From: Flammeovirgaceae bacterium UBA2371
GTDB taxonomy: Bacteria > Bacteroidota > Bacteroidia > Cytophagales > Cyclobacteriaceae
Direction: 5' to 3'
Length of the DNA stretch: 47,526 nt
NCBI GenBank assembly: GCA_002345965.1
Contig: DDTF01000040.1
Location: 1,834-49,359 of the forward strand
Shown here piece after piece: positions 40,459 to 47,526 of the stretch; positions within the stretch are counted from its first letter, which is position 1, and each line of letters opens with the position of its first letter. The notes beneath the pieces were generated by a model. It saw only the letters and a list, made by a program, of their open reading frames with translations, was not told the origin of the DNA and did no database searches. Position numbers and translations under genes: made by a program.

Positions 40459-43065
40459 TTACTGTTTTTTGCTAAATACTTTACCCCGCAGTAATTGCTT
40501 TTGAGATGTAAATCTGTAAAAATACAGCTGCTCCTTACCCTCAGGCCTTAGCCACTCTACATGGTACTTTTCGCCTGCATTAATTGAACCTGCATAAACT
40601 TCTTTCAGCAGTCTGCCATGTTGATCATAAATTTCTAACCTCACATAGTCATCAACATCAGCTGTCCATTCAAAACGTAGCGAATATTCAAAAGGATTTG
40701 GGTAAGCCACGAATTCAAAATTAGCACTGTCCTTTTCCTCAACTTCTTCCTCCTCCACTTCTTCCTCTTCAGTTACTTTTTCATCGGCCGTAAGCTCAGA
40801 TACTGTCTTTTGATTTTCATTTACTACCACTTCGCTACAAGGATCTCCATTATTTGGGTCTCCGCCCCCAGTATTGTCTCGAACATCACAACTACCCTCC
40901 ATGTTATAACTGCAAGATTGCGTGCATCCATCTTTCATCATGGTAAGCGTAAAGGTTGCGGTACTTCCCATATTCCCAGCTGAGTATATAACCGTACCCG
41001 CATTGGCACCAGATGTAATTTTCCAGCTGTTGTCTGAACTGGTCACATTCCAGCTATAATAAGAGGCATTCTGTATAGAAGCACTAAGATTATTTCCAAC
41101 TGATTGACATACTGGTGCATTGATTGGCGCTTCTATTATACAAGTCCACGAGAATGATTCGGGTTTAATCTCAACTTCTTTAACCGCCTTGCATCCATTC
41201 GCATCTGTGACCTGAACCTGATAGGTGCCAGCCGAAAGGTTTGAAAGCATCGATGTTGTTTGACCATTTGACCACAGGTACTGATAGGGTGGCTTCCCAC
41301 CTGAAACAACAGCATTTACTTTGTAACTCCCATCAGCGCCACAGGCACCATTGCTAATATTTGCAGCAATTGTAATCGAGTTTGGCGAAGTGAGCGTATA
41401 GGTAAGTGTAACACTACATCCTGAAGCATCTCTAACAGTAACAGTGTAGGTACCTTCAGGTACATCCGTAATTCTGCTGTCTGTAGTTCCGTTGGACCAT
41501 TCATAGGTATAGGGTGATGCACCATTGGTGGGGGTTAGACTTACAGAACCATTGGAATCATTGGCGCACATTGGCTGAGCCACCTGAGCTGAAACTTGTA
41601 AAGAATTTTTTTGCACCAAAATAGTTGCAAGTGCTGCACATCCCAAATTATCAGTAACCGTTACTCTGTAAATGCCTGATGAGATCCCCTCTATATCTTC
41701 AGTAGTAGGGCCATGCTGCCATGAATAGGCGTAGGGGCCAACACCTCCGGTTACAGTGATATCTATTGACCCTGTTGGCTCATTAGCACAATTAGGTTTT
41801 TGTACAGCAAAGGCAATTCTTAAATCACTGTTTTCCTGCACAAAATAGTTTCCTATACTTTGACATCCATTTGCATCAGTGACTACAACCCTATAAGAAC
41901 CCGTTTTGAGACTTTGAATGTCCTCTGTTGTGGCACCATTGCTCCAGAAAAAAGTATAAGGGAGTGCCCCACCACTTACTGATAAATCAATGGCACCAGA
42001 AGATTGACCGCATGCTGTTCGGATGGTAGTTGCACTCAAATTGATTTGAATTGTGTTGGTTAGCACAATGGATTTTTGAATTGAGCAACCAGCCGCGTCA
42101 GTTACTGCAACTGTGTAAACCCCGGCATTCACACCTTCCAAATTGGAGCTAACTGATCCTGTTCCCCATAAAAACGAGTAAGGCTCGGTACCACCAGTGA
42201 CAGACAGCATAATAGCTCCATCACCTGCAAGATTGCAGGAAGGATGTTGGACGGTTTCACTTATTATCAACTGCTCAGGCTGTGATATTTCTGAGTTTAA
42301 CGTCAGTGTATTGCCGTCAGCATCAACAACTGTAACCGCATAAGTGCCTGGGATAATATTTTGAAGAAGCGCTCCTGTTGCTCCATTGCTCCAGCTATAA
42401 GTAAAAGGAGCATTTCCAGATTCAATAACAACCTCCAATGAGGCACCGGAAAGCCCATAGCACAAAATGGGAGTCTCCTTTAAAGAAGCTAGTAAAGTTG
42501 AACAGTTTCCATTATCGCCACCACCATCTCCTCCACCATCGTCTCCTCCACCGTCATCTCCTCCACCATCGTCATCTTTATAGATCAGGTTTTCGTATTT
42601 TACACATTGACCGAATTTATAAGCTACAACCCCAGGTCTTTCATCACAATTATCGTTACTGCAAATCGTATACTCTACAGTAAAGCTGTCTCCTAGAGAT
42701 TTACCAAAAGAAGAAATGTCATCAATTTTAAATCCTTTAAGACCTGTCGTTGGGTCCTTTCCTGTTTCCACTTTCCAATTTCTTGAATTGCTTACATTCA
42801 TTACGGAGCCGCATGGGAGCTCAATAGTGAAGTGAGACAAATCATAACGACTGCCGCCATCTGTGGTCACATTGATTGTATAAATTTTGCATCCCTTTTC
42901 GGAAGTTCCAATTTCTGCGACCTCGGCATGAAAAGCATTATAACTGCAATCAGGTTCTTGTTTAGGTTTCTTCTTGGCGTCCGGCTGTGCCACCAGACAA
43001 GTTGCAGCACCAAGAAATAGAAGCAGCCAACAAAAAGACCAAGAGAATTTGACGGATTTTTTCAT
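40459..43065 (-). CDS. T9SS-exported SprB-repeat adhesin-like protein
   Basis: The 868-residue surface protein has a signal peptide (CWLLLFLGAATCLVAQ) and an N-terminal cysteine-rich domain to about residue 160. An Asp-Gly linker follows at about 164-186, then six SprB-type repeats of ~70-75 residues, each with the pattern C...G.I.L.V.GG..PY.Y.WSNG.TT..I..L..GTY.V.VTDA.GC. A further beta domain, an acidic Glu-rich linker, and a T9SS type A sorting domain (FVAYPNPFEYSLRFEW ... YFYRFTSQKQLLRGKV) end the protein. It is probably displayed on or released from the surface. SprB repeats are known in gliding adhesins; a gliding role here is not shown. Confidence 0.9.
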   Translation of the reverse strand: MKKSVKFSWSFCWLLLFLGAATCLVAQPDAKKKPKQEPDCSYNAFHAEVAEIGTSEKGCKIYTINVTTDGGSRYDLSHFTIELPCGSVMNVSNSRNWKVETGKDPTTGLKGFKIDDISSFGKSLGDSFTVEYTICSNDNCDERPGVVAYKFGQCVKYENLIYKDDDGGGDDGGGDDGGGDGGGDNGNCSTLLASLKETPILCYGLSGASLEVVIESGNAPFTYSWSNGATGALLQNIIPGTYAVTVVDADGNTLTLNSEISQPEQLIISETVQHPSCNLAGDGAIMLSVTGGTEPYSFLWGTGSVSSNLEGVNAGVYTVAVTDAAGCSIQKSIVLTNTIQINLSATTIRTACGQSSGAIDLSVSGGALPYTFFWSNGATTEDIQSLKTGSYRVVVTDANGCQSIGNYFVQENSDLRIAFAVQKPNCANEPTGSIDITVTGGVGPYAYSWQHGPTTEDIEGISSGIYRVTVTDNLGCAALATILVQKNSLQVSAQVAQPMCANDSNGSVSLTPTNGASPYTYEWSNGTTDSRITDVPEGTYTVTVRDASGCSVTLTYTLTSPNSITIAANISNGACGADGSYKVNAVVSGGKPPYQYLWSNGQTTSMLSNLSAGTYQVQVTDANGCKAVKEVEIKPESFSWTCIIEAPINAPVCQSVGNNLSASIQNASYYSWNVTSSDNSWKITSGANAGTVIYSAGNMGSTATFTLTMMKDGCTQSCSYNMEGSCDVRDNTGGGDPNNGDPCSEVVVNENQKTVSELTADEKVTEEEEVEEEEVEEKDSANFEFVAYPNPFEYSLRFEWTADVDDYVRLEIYDQHGRLLKEVYAGSINAGEKYHVEWLRPEGKEQLYFYRFTSQKQLLRGKVFSKKQ
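42515..42577 (-). repeat. Codon-level Asp-Gly tandem repeat in the adhesin gene
   Basis: A 12-nt unit encoding Asp-Gly-Gly-Gly and variants is repeated about five times with small changes. It forms the flexible linker between the N-terminal domain and the SprB repeats and could vary in length by slippage in whole codons. Confidence 0.7.
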
Positions 43066-43081
43066 ATTATAACTCTAAACT

Positions 43082-43111
43082 CCAACATAAATTGAAGAAA
43101 TAAGTGTCAAA
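43082..43111 (-). promoter_or_regulatory. Candidate Bacteroidota promoter for the adhesin gene
   Basis: On the minus strand TTTG (43111-43108) is followed after 18 nt by TATGTTGG (43089-43082), one mismatch to TAnnTTTG. The spacing fits the -33/-7 architecture, and the leader would be about 15-20 nt. Confidence 0.45.
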
Positions 43112-43303
43112 CTGGTTAATGTGAGCTACCTCCCGACAGGGTGTATTCAGGAGGTGTTGAACGGCTGTAATGGTGCTGATAGTCAGTCCGAAGTATTACC
43201 CATTAGTATAAATAGGGAAGCGTCTAGTTATAAAGCCATAAAAGGTAAGTCTGCCAGACTCTTAAAAGTAGGGCGGATGCGATTGGGATATCTTTATCAT
43301 CCT

Positions 43304-43340
43304 TTTTAGGGGGAAGTGCTACGGGCAAATACCCCTAAAA
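43304..43340. promoter_or_regulatory. Inverted repeat with arms TTTTAGGGG / CCCCTAAAA
   Basis: Nine-base arms (43304-43312 and 43332-43340) are perfectly complementary with 19 nt between them. There is no downstream T-run, so a protein-binding site is likelier than a terminator. A related CCCCTAAAAA half-site lies at 46129-46138 upstream of the TPR gene. Confidence 0.35.
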
Positions 43341-43448
43341 TCACCAAAAAATCCTTATCTTTATCCTTTAATACGAAATCCAACAGCAAGGTATTACCGT
43401 TAAAGGATCAGCACCTCTGTCAGATTTGCTTAATGATTGATTAAGGTT

Positions 43449-43464
43449 TGAGACGGGTGTCTCA
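43449..43464 (+). other. Perfect hairpin/palindrome before sigA
   Basis: TGAGAC-GGGT-GTCTCA is a 6-bp perfect inverted repeat with a 4-nt loop, 47 nt before the sigA start. It could be an operator or a leader hairpin. Confidence 0.35.
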
Positions 43465-43511
43465 GTTATTTTCTCATCACTTGGATTTTACTACTTAAGT
43501 ATAGGAATGCT

Positions 43512-44375
43512 ATGAGGCAATTAAAAATAAGCAAACAGATTACCAACCGTGAAAGCCAGTCGCTTGATAAATACCTTCAAGAGATTGGAAAGGTAGACCT
43601 GATTACGGCCGAGATGGAGGTAGAGCTGGCCAAACGAATTAAGCAGGGCGATGCCGTGGCGCTTGAAAAGCTAACTAAAGCCAACCTTAGGTTTGTTGTT
43701 TCCGTTGCCAAACAGTATCAAAACAATGGATTGAGTCTGGGTGACCTTATCAATGAGGGAAACGTTGGATTGATAAAAGCGGCAGAAAGATTTGATGAAA
43801 CGCGTGGTTTCAAATTTATCTCTTATGCGGTTTGGTGGATTCGGCAGTCCATATTACAGGCTTTGGCTGAACAAGCCCGTGTTGTCAGACTTCCCCTTAA
43901 CAGGGTTGGATCACTGAATAAAATATCCAGGGCGTTTTCTGAATTGGAACAGAAATTTCAAAGGGAACCCTCCAGTGAAGAATTGGCGGATGTTCTGGAT
44001 GTGAGCGTTGATGAAATTGAAAAAACCATTCGCTCTGGAGGGAGGCAAGTTTCGGTAGACGCACCGTTTGTACAAGGTGAAGAAAACAGCTTGTTGGATG
44101 TGCTCACCAGCGACCAGGTAGATACCCCTGACACCGCATTGATGAGAGATTCTTTGCAAAGGGAGGTAAGTCGAGCATTATCCACACTTACTGAAAGAGA
44201 ATCTGAAGTAATATGCGACTATTTCGGATTGAACGGTCATACTGCAATGACCCTTGAAGAGATTGGTGAAAAATTCAATCTGACCCGTGAACGGGTTAGA
44301 CAAATCAAGGAAAAAGCAACAAGAAGGTTGCGACACACATCCCGTAGTAAGGGATTGTTAACCTATCTGGGTTAA
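43512..44375 (+). CDS. rpoD: Primary RNA polymerase sigma factor (RpoD/SigA, Bacteroidota type)
   Basis: The 287-residue sigma-70 protein lacks region 1.1, as in Bacteroidota primary sigma factors. Region 1.2 is SLDKYLQEIGKVDLITAEMEVELAKRI; region 2 has NLRFVVSVAKQYQNNGLSLGDLINEGNVGLIKA and FKFISYAVWWIRQSI; region 3 has VRLPLNRVGSLNKI; region 4 has LTERESEVICDYFGL and the recognition helix TLEEIGEKFNLTRERVRQIKEKA. Recognition of TAnnTTTG promoters is known for this group. It diverges from the adhesin gene and is followed 38 nt later by a small gene. Confidence 0.95.
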   Translation: MRQLKISKQITNRESQSLDKYLQEIGKVDLITAEMEVELAKRIKQGDAVALEKLTKANLRFVVSVAKQYQNNGLSLGDLINEGNVGLIKAAERFDETRGFKFISYAVWWIRQSILQALAEQARVVRLPLNRVGSLNKISRAFSELEQKFQREPSSEELADVLDVSVDEIEKTIRSGGRQVSVDAPFVQGEENSLLDVLTSDQVDTPDTALMRDSLQREVSRALSTLTERESEVICDYFGLNGHTAMTLEEIGEKFNLTRERVRQIKEKATRRLRHTSRSKGLLTYLG

Positions 44376-44413
44376 TAACATCTTAAATTTTTAAATAATT
44401 AAACACGAATACC

Positions 44414-44797
44414 ATGAGCGCGCAATATTATAATTCGATGAACAATCAGGGATATGCAACACTTTGGAACAAGTATCGCCCTGCCATTCTTCAATTGATG
44501 GTTGCTGCTCAAGAAGGTCCTCAGGAATACAAGTTTTTTAAGCATGAATTCAAGCAAATGAACCCTAAGGAAAAGGGATACACATTTACTTTAGAAGCAC
44601 ACCAGGGCAAAGCAATCAATAACATAAAAGGGTTCCCAGTTGCTAAGGACTTGTTGTATGTATTGGCTGAATCACCTAAGGCCAGTCAATTGATGGATGA
44701 AAATATCTTTGAATTCAGCATGGACAAACAATTTACTTTGCATGTCAGCCAACACGAACCAGAGGCTGACCTCTCTGAGGTTGAAGGGGAAGATTAA
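44414..44797 (+). CDS. Hypothetical protein downstream of sigA
   Basis: The 127-residue soluble protein is not recognised. It starts SAQYYNSMNNQGYATLWNKYRPAILQLMVAAQEGPQEYKFFKHEF, contains FTLEAHQGKAINNIKGFPVAKDLLYVLAESPKASQLMD, and ends in an acidic tail (ADLSEVEGED). Composition and codon use look normal. It is 38 nt after sigA in the same orientation with no terminator seen between them, so co-transcription is possible. No function is inferred. Confidence 0.75.
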   Translation: MSAQYYNSMNNQGYATLWNKYRPAILQLMVAAQEGPQEYKFFKHEFKQMNPKEKGYTFTLEAHQGKAINNIKGFPVAKDLLYVLAESPKASQLMDENIFEFSMDKQFTLHVSQHEPEADLSEVEGED

Positions 44798-44843
44798 TCT
44801 GCTTTTCTAAGCCTGTTCATCCAATCACAAAAAAGCTCAACTA

Positions 44844-45626
44844 CTATAATTTTCCTTTCCAAAGTTTGGGAAAAAGGGCTGGTGTACTTTTTCTGTAAGC
44901 TTCATAGTTAGGATTTCCATCGTACTTTTTCTCCAGCATAGGTACGCCAGATACAAATGCAATCAGGAAAGTGATCGTAAGAGGACTTACAATAACCCAG
45001 TAGCTTCCATGTAGCGGCAATACAATTACAAAAATGCCCCACCACATCACGATCTCGCCAAAGTAATTGGGATGGCGAGTAAATTTCCATAAACCTGATT
45101 GCATGATATCCCCTTTGTTCTTTTTGTTTTTAACAAAAACGGATAATTGATAGTCACCCACTGCCTGGAAAAAGAAGCCTGTCGACCACATCAAGAAACC
45201 TACCCATGTAAAAATCGACCATCCCAATGGAGGTGATGCTGCTACCAGCAATAAGGGAGAGATAATAATCAACAAAAAAAACGCCTGTAGTAAATATACC
45301 TGAAGGTAGGACCTCCAATAGAATGACTTTCCCCATGCTTCCCTCCATTGGAGATATCTAAAATCCTCTTTCTTTCCCCTATTGCGAAGATAAATATGAA
45401 TAGATAATCGCAACCCCCAGATGACAACAAGTGAGTATAGCAAAATAGCTACTGAAGATATTGGCTGAGCTATAAAGAGATACAAACAAACTAAACTGTA
45501 TCCAAGCCCCCATGCTACGTCCGCTAAATCATTTCTTTTTTTGATAATTGAAATGATAAACCAAGCTGAGGCATACACAAAGAGAAGGAGTGCAACTGTG
45601 GAGAAAAGTTGAATTAGCTGATCCAT
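44844..45626 (-). CDS. DUF1295 / steroid-reductase-like membrane protein
   Basis: The 260-residue integral membrane protein has about seven hydrophobic segments and the C-terminal motif WKFTRHPNYFGEIVMWWG, which binds the nucleotide or SAM cofactor in the 5-alpha-reductase and isoprenylcysteine methyltransferase superfamily. The further EKKYDGNPNYEAYRKSTPALFPK is typical of DUF1295. The substrate is unknown, most likely a lipid. It overlaps the upstream DUF2177 gene by 13 nt, which argues for coupled translation. Confidence 0.88.
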   Translation of the reverse strand: MDQLIQLFSTVALLLFVYASAWFIISIIKKRNDLADVAWGLGYSLVCLYLFIAQPISSVAILLYSLVVIWGLRLSIHIYLRNRGKKEDFRYLQWREAWGKSFYWRSYLQVYLLQAFFLLIIISPLLLVAASPPLGWSIFTWVGFLMWSTGFFFQAVGDYQLSVFVKNKKNKGDIMQSGLWKFTRHPNYFGEIVMWWGIFVIVLPLHGSYWVIVSPLTITFLIAFVSGVPMLEKKYDGNPNYEAYRKSTPALFPKLWKGKL

Positions 45627-46021
45627 TTTATTATAGTGAAACCAGCAGCACCAACAAGTGCTGTAAGTATACTTCCCCAGGCAATATCAATTAATACAAT
45701 CGTGATGGGCCAATTTTTTAATGTAGCCAAATTGGTAAGGTCATAAGTAGCATAAGTAAAGAAGCCAAATAGTGCACCAAGTACAATAGCCTTTACTATC
45801 GAATCTTTTTCAACAGCAGGAAGAATGACGAAAATGAAAATACCAACGATGAAAAGTAAATAAAATACGATGGCTGCTGTCCAGTTTACTTGATCGCTCA
45901 AGAAACCTCCCAGATACTTTTTGTATAAATCCTTTGCCAGCAGACCTAACCACAAAAGATCAATCGCAAAAAACACCAACGTGGTGAGTACATAACCGAT
46001 AACCAATTTATAAAATGGCAT
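45614..46021 (-). CDS. DUF2177 membrane protein
   Basis: The 135-residue protein has four hydrophobic segments and DUF2177 hallmarks: YVLTTLVFFAIDLLWLGLLAKDLYKKYLG and ALFGFFTYATYDLTNLATLKNWP, then DIAWGSILTALVGAAGF. The function is unknown. Its end overlaps the DUF1295 gene by 13 nt. From memory, DUF2177 and DUF1295 genes co-occur in some bacteria within photo-oxidative or lipid-modification gene sets, but the other members (cyclopropane synthase, ECF-ChrR) are not seen here. Confidence 0.85.
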   Translation of the reverse strand: MPFYKLVIGYVLTTLVFFAIDLLWLGLLAKDLYKKYLGGFLSDQVNWTAAIVFYLLFIVGIFIFVILPAVEKDSIVKAIVLGALFGFFTYATYDLTNLATLKNWPITIVLIDIAWGSILTALVGAAGFTIIKWIS

Positions 46022-46115
46022 GAGTGGAATTTACACAATAAAACAGTACAAGATTCATATTGTTTAAGGTATTTATCTATTTAATCCTGCCCTTTGATAG
46101 AATTCAAATCATTGC

Positions 46116-46140
46116 TTAGGTATGGGCACCCCTAAAAAAT
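46116..46140. promoter_or_regulatory. CCCCTAAAAA half-site upstream of the TPR gene
   Basis: TTAGG (46116-46120) and CCCCTAAAAAA (46129-46139) form a partial inverted repeat. The second arm is shared with the inverted repeat between the adhesin gene and sigA. It lies about 105 nt before the TPR ORF. The match is short and may be chance. Confidence 0.25.
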
Positions 46141-46243
46141 ACCTTTACCATTCAAACGGTCTCAATTAGCCTGTGTAATCCACATTGGTTATCTTATATT
46201 TACAATTCATCCAACCCTAAACCTAATTGGACGCTGGCACAAC

Positions 46244-47526
46244 ATGTTCCATTCATTAGCAGGCGATATTGAATCCAGATTTTGTAGGTTTCCCATGGGA
46301 TTACTCCTGACATTACTGTGTTTGATTTTTACGCCTGCTACAGGACAAACACCACAACTCGATTCAATTAGAAGTTCGATTAGTTCGATTGGTGATTCCT
46401 ACGAGAAAGCAAAAAGTTTACATCAACTCTTTCTCAAAGCTCTGGATAAGAAGCCTAACATATCCATAAAGGATGCCTATGCTGGTTTGCAATTAGCAAA
46501 GAAGTTAGACGACAAAGAGTTGATAGCGATGTTCCTTACCGATTTGGGGAATGCCAATTACATCATAGGTGAAATCTCTAATTCCAAATCCTTTTTTTTT
46601 CAAGCTTTAAAAGAAATTGAGATCAAGACACCTGACTATCCTATTGGTACGCTCATCTCTCTATCCAATTTTTATCGCTCAACAGGTAAATTTGATTCTG
46701 CCCAATACTATCTTAATGAGGCCTCTTCTCTGCTTGATGAGTCCTCCCCATCAGCAATCGCTAGTTATTATCAAAGTTTGGGTTGGCTCTCTTACAATGA
46801 TGCACGACTTAAAGAAGCAATTCAATATGCTAAAAGAAAAATTAGTCTTAATCCTGATCCCTCTGCGTACTCTCTACTTTTTAGAAGTTATATTAAATTA
46901 GAACTATATGATTCAGCCAAACTTGCATTAACCAATGCTTTCCAATTTTATGCCAATGACAAAGACACATTGTCAAGTCGCAATTATATTTCATTAATCA
47001 TCAACCGAGGCGAGTACTTTATTGAAATCAGCGATTACGCAAAAGCATTATATAACTATGAATTGGCCTATCAGGCAGCTACACAAAATAATTTTAATAT
47101 TCTGCGCGCCTATGTTGGGCAACGGCTGGGTTATTTTTTTGAAATTAACGGAAACTATCCAAAAGCAATTGAGCTCTACGATGAAGCCATAGAAACATAT
47201 ACCGTGTACGATGCCAGACATCAGATTGCCAAAATATATGGACGCATTGCCTGGTCTCTGATCTATTCAAACAACAAGGTATTGGCCGAGCAATTTGCAC
47301 ATCGAGCCCGCCTTCAAATGAAGGCCATACCGGATAAAGTTGGAGTAGCATTTGCCTGGAACATTTTAGGATATATAAATTTTCTGAATGGTGATTATAC
47401 AACTGCGCTTGTATACTATGACTCAGCCATGACGGTAAGAAAGAACATCGACAGGCAACTTGAGTATTACAAAACACTTTCCAACATCGCGGAAGTATTT
47501 GAACAAAAGGGAGACCTATCTAAAGC
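46244..47526 (+). CDS. Secreted TPR-repeat protein, 3'-truncated by window edge
   Basis: A reading frame stays open from ATG 46244 to the last base of the window (427 codons). A signal peptide (MGLLLTLLCLIFTPATGQ) begins at the second in-frame ATG, 46295, so that start is equally likely. The rest is TPR-like helical pairs: LTDLGNANYIIGEISNSKSFFFQAL, LSNFYRSTGKFDSAQYYLNEA, LGWLSYNDARLKEAIQYAKRKI, LGYFFEINGNYPKAIELYDEA and LGYINFLNGDYTTALVYYDSA. In Bacteroidota this layout often precedes a membrane segment and a LuxR-type or histidine-kinase domain, but none is inside the window. Confidence 0.85.
   Translation, partial: MFHSLAGDIESRFCRFPMGLLLTLLCLIFTPATGQTPQLDSIRSSISSIGDSYEKAKSLHQLFLKALDKKPNISIKDAYAGLQLAKKLDDKELIAMFLTDLGNANYIIGEISNSKSFFFQALKEIEIKTPDYPIGTLISLSNFYRSTGKFDSAQYYLNEASSLLDESSPSAIASYYQSLGWLSYNDARLKEAIQYAKRKISLNPDPSAYSLLFRSYIKLELYDSAKLALTNAFQFYANDKDTLSSRNYISLIINRGEYFIEISDYAKALYNYELAYQAATQNNFNILRAYVGQRLGYFFEINGNYPKAIELYDEAIETYTVYDARHQIAKIYGRIAWSLIYSNNKVLAEQFAHRARLQMKAIPDKVGVAFAWNILGYINFLNGDYTTALVYYDSAMTVRKNIDRQLEYYKTLSNIAEVFEQKGDLSK

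Larger units (their letters stand above)
43066..43511. other. Intergenic region between the adhesin gene and sigA
   Basis: This 446-nt gap is divergent. It holds a candidate adhesin promoter (43082-43111), a CCCCTAAAA inverted repeat (43304-43340) and a small hairpin before sigA (43449-43464). An open frame at 43121-43309 has no recognisable protein features and was not called. Confidence 0.5.

Noticed and set aside
42515..42577. Tandem repeat that might be read as a CRISPR-like array
   Set aside because: Units are 12 nt, in frame, without spacers, and encode Asp-Gly inside the adhesin gene.
43121..43309. Open frame of 62 codons in the adhesin-sigA gap
   Set aside because: No hydrophobic or domain pattern, no start signal, and it crosses the region holding other regulatory-like elements.
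46617..46901. Frame inside the TPR gene on the same strand
   Set aside because: It is out of frame with a continuous 427-codon TPR reading frame that explains the region better.

Overview
The window looks like a chromosomal segment of a Bacteroidota bacterium, most likely order Cytophagales. The reasons are type IX secretion (T9SS) sorting domains and PorD, SprB-type repeats, the short Bacteroidota primary sigma factor, TAnnTTTG-type promoter elements, almost no Shine-Dalgarno sequences, and the block bamD-rpoZ-coaBC-porD-recN. The genus is not resolvable by reading alone. Nothing looks like a phage, transposon, CRISPR array, rRNA or tRNA.

Layout. 1-5.7 kb: the end of a T9SS cargo gene, then bamD, rpoZ, coaBC, porD and recN (envelope assembly, transcription, CoA synthesis, T9SS, DNA repair). 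5.8-9.7 kb: an RRM RNA-binding protein, an SLC13 transporter, and a divergent pair (DUF6249 membrane protein / ECF sigma factor with a putative membrane anti-sigma) read from two mirror-image ECF-type promoters, then a DUF3052 protein. 9.7-12.4 kb: two LPP20-like lipoproteins and a CHRD-like lipoprotein. 12.5-15.9 kb: sdhC-sdhA-sdhB on the minus strand, then a 36-residue membrane microprotein ORF. 16.4-21 kb: an unusual DNA polymerase III alpha with an N-terminal DEDDh exonuclease, and thioredoxin. 21-25 kb (minus): a YkgJ protein, a CHASE-PAS sensor lacking a kinase ATPase domain, an NTF2-like secreted protein and a cyclophilin lipoprotein. 25-29.8 kb: an S10 peptidase, a class A beta-lactamase-like lipoprotein, and an APC permease overlapping an amidinohydrolase.

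29.8-33.9 kb is an arsenosugar-type module: DUF547 protein (divergent), AhpD-like peroxidase, radical SAM ArsS, TIGR04283-type glycosyltransferase, and a two-domain VOC protein close behind. A near-perfect 18-bp palindrome lies in the divergent promoter region. 34-40.2 kb: a secreted small protein, ArfB with a coupled 69-residue protein, an MBL hydrolase, an unrecognised 537-residue protein with a GNAT-like section, an amidase lipoprotein, a SnoaL-like protein and a 58-residue PspC protein. 40.4-47.5 kb: a SprB-repeat T9SS adhesin, the primary sigma factor, a small unknown protein, two membrane proteins (DUF1295, DUF2177), and the 5' part of a secreted TPR protein that runs off the window.

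Most of the window is housekeeping or commonly seen Bacteroidota content. The points most worth a second look are the mirror-image ECF promoters with a probably leaderless GTG start, the exonuclease-polymerase fusion with eroded PHP metal ligands, the ATPase-less sensor, the arsenosugar module with its operator-like palindrome and attached VOC gene, the 537-residue unknown protein, and several small ORFs below usual length cut-offs.
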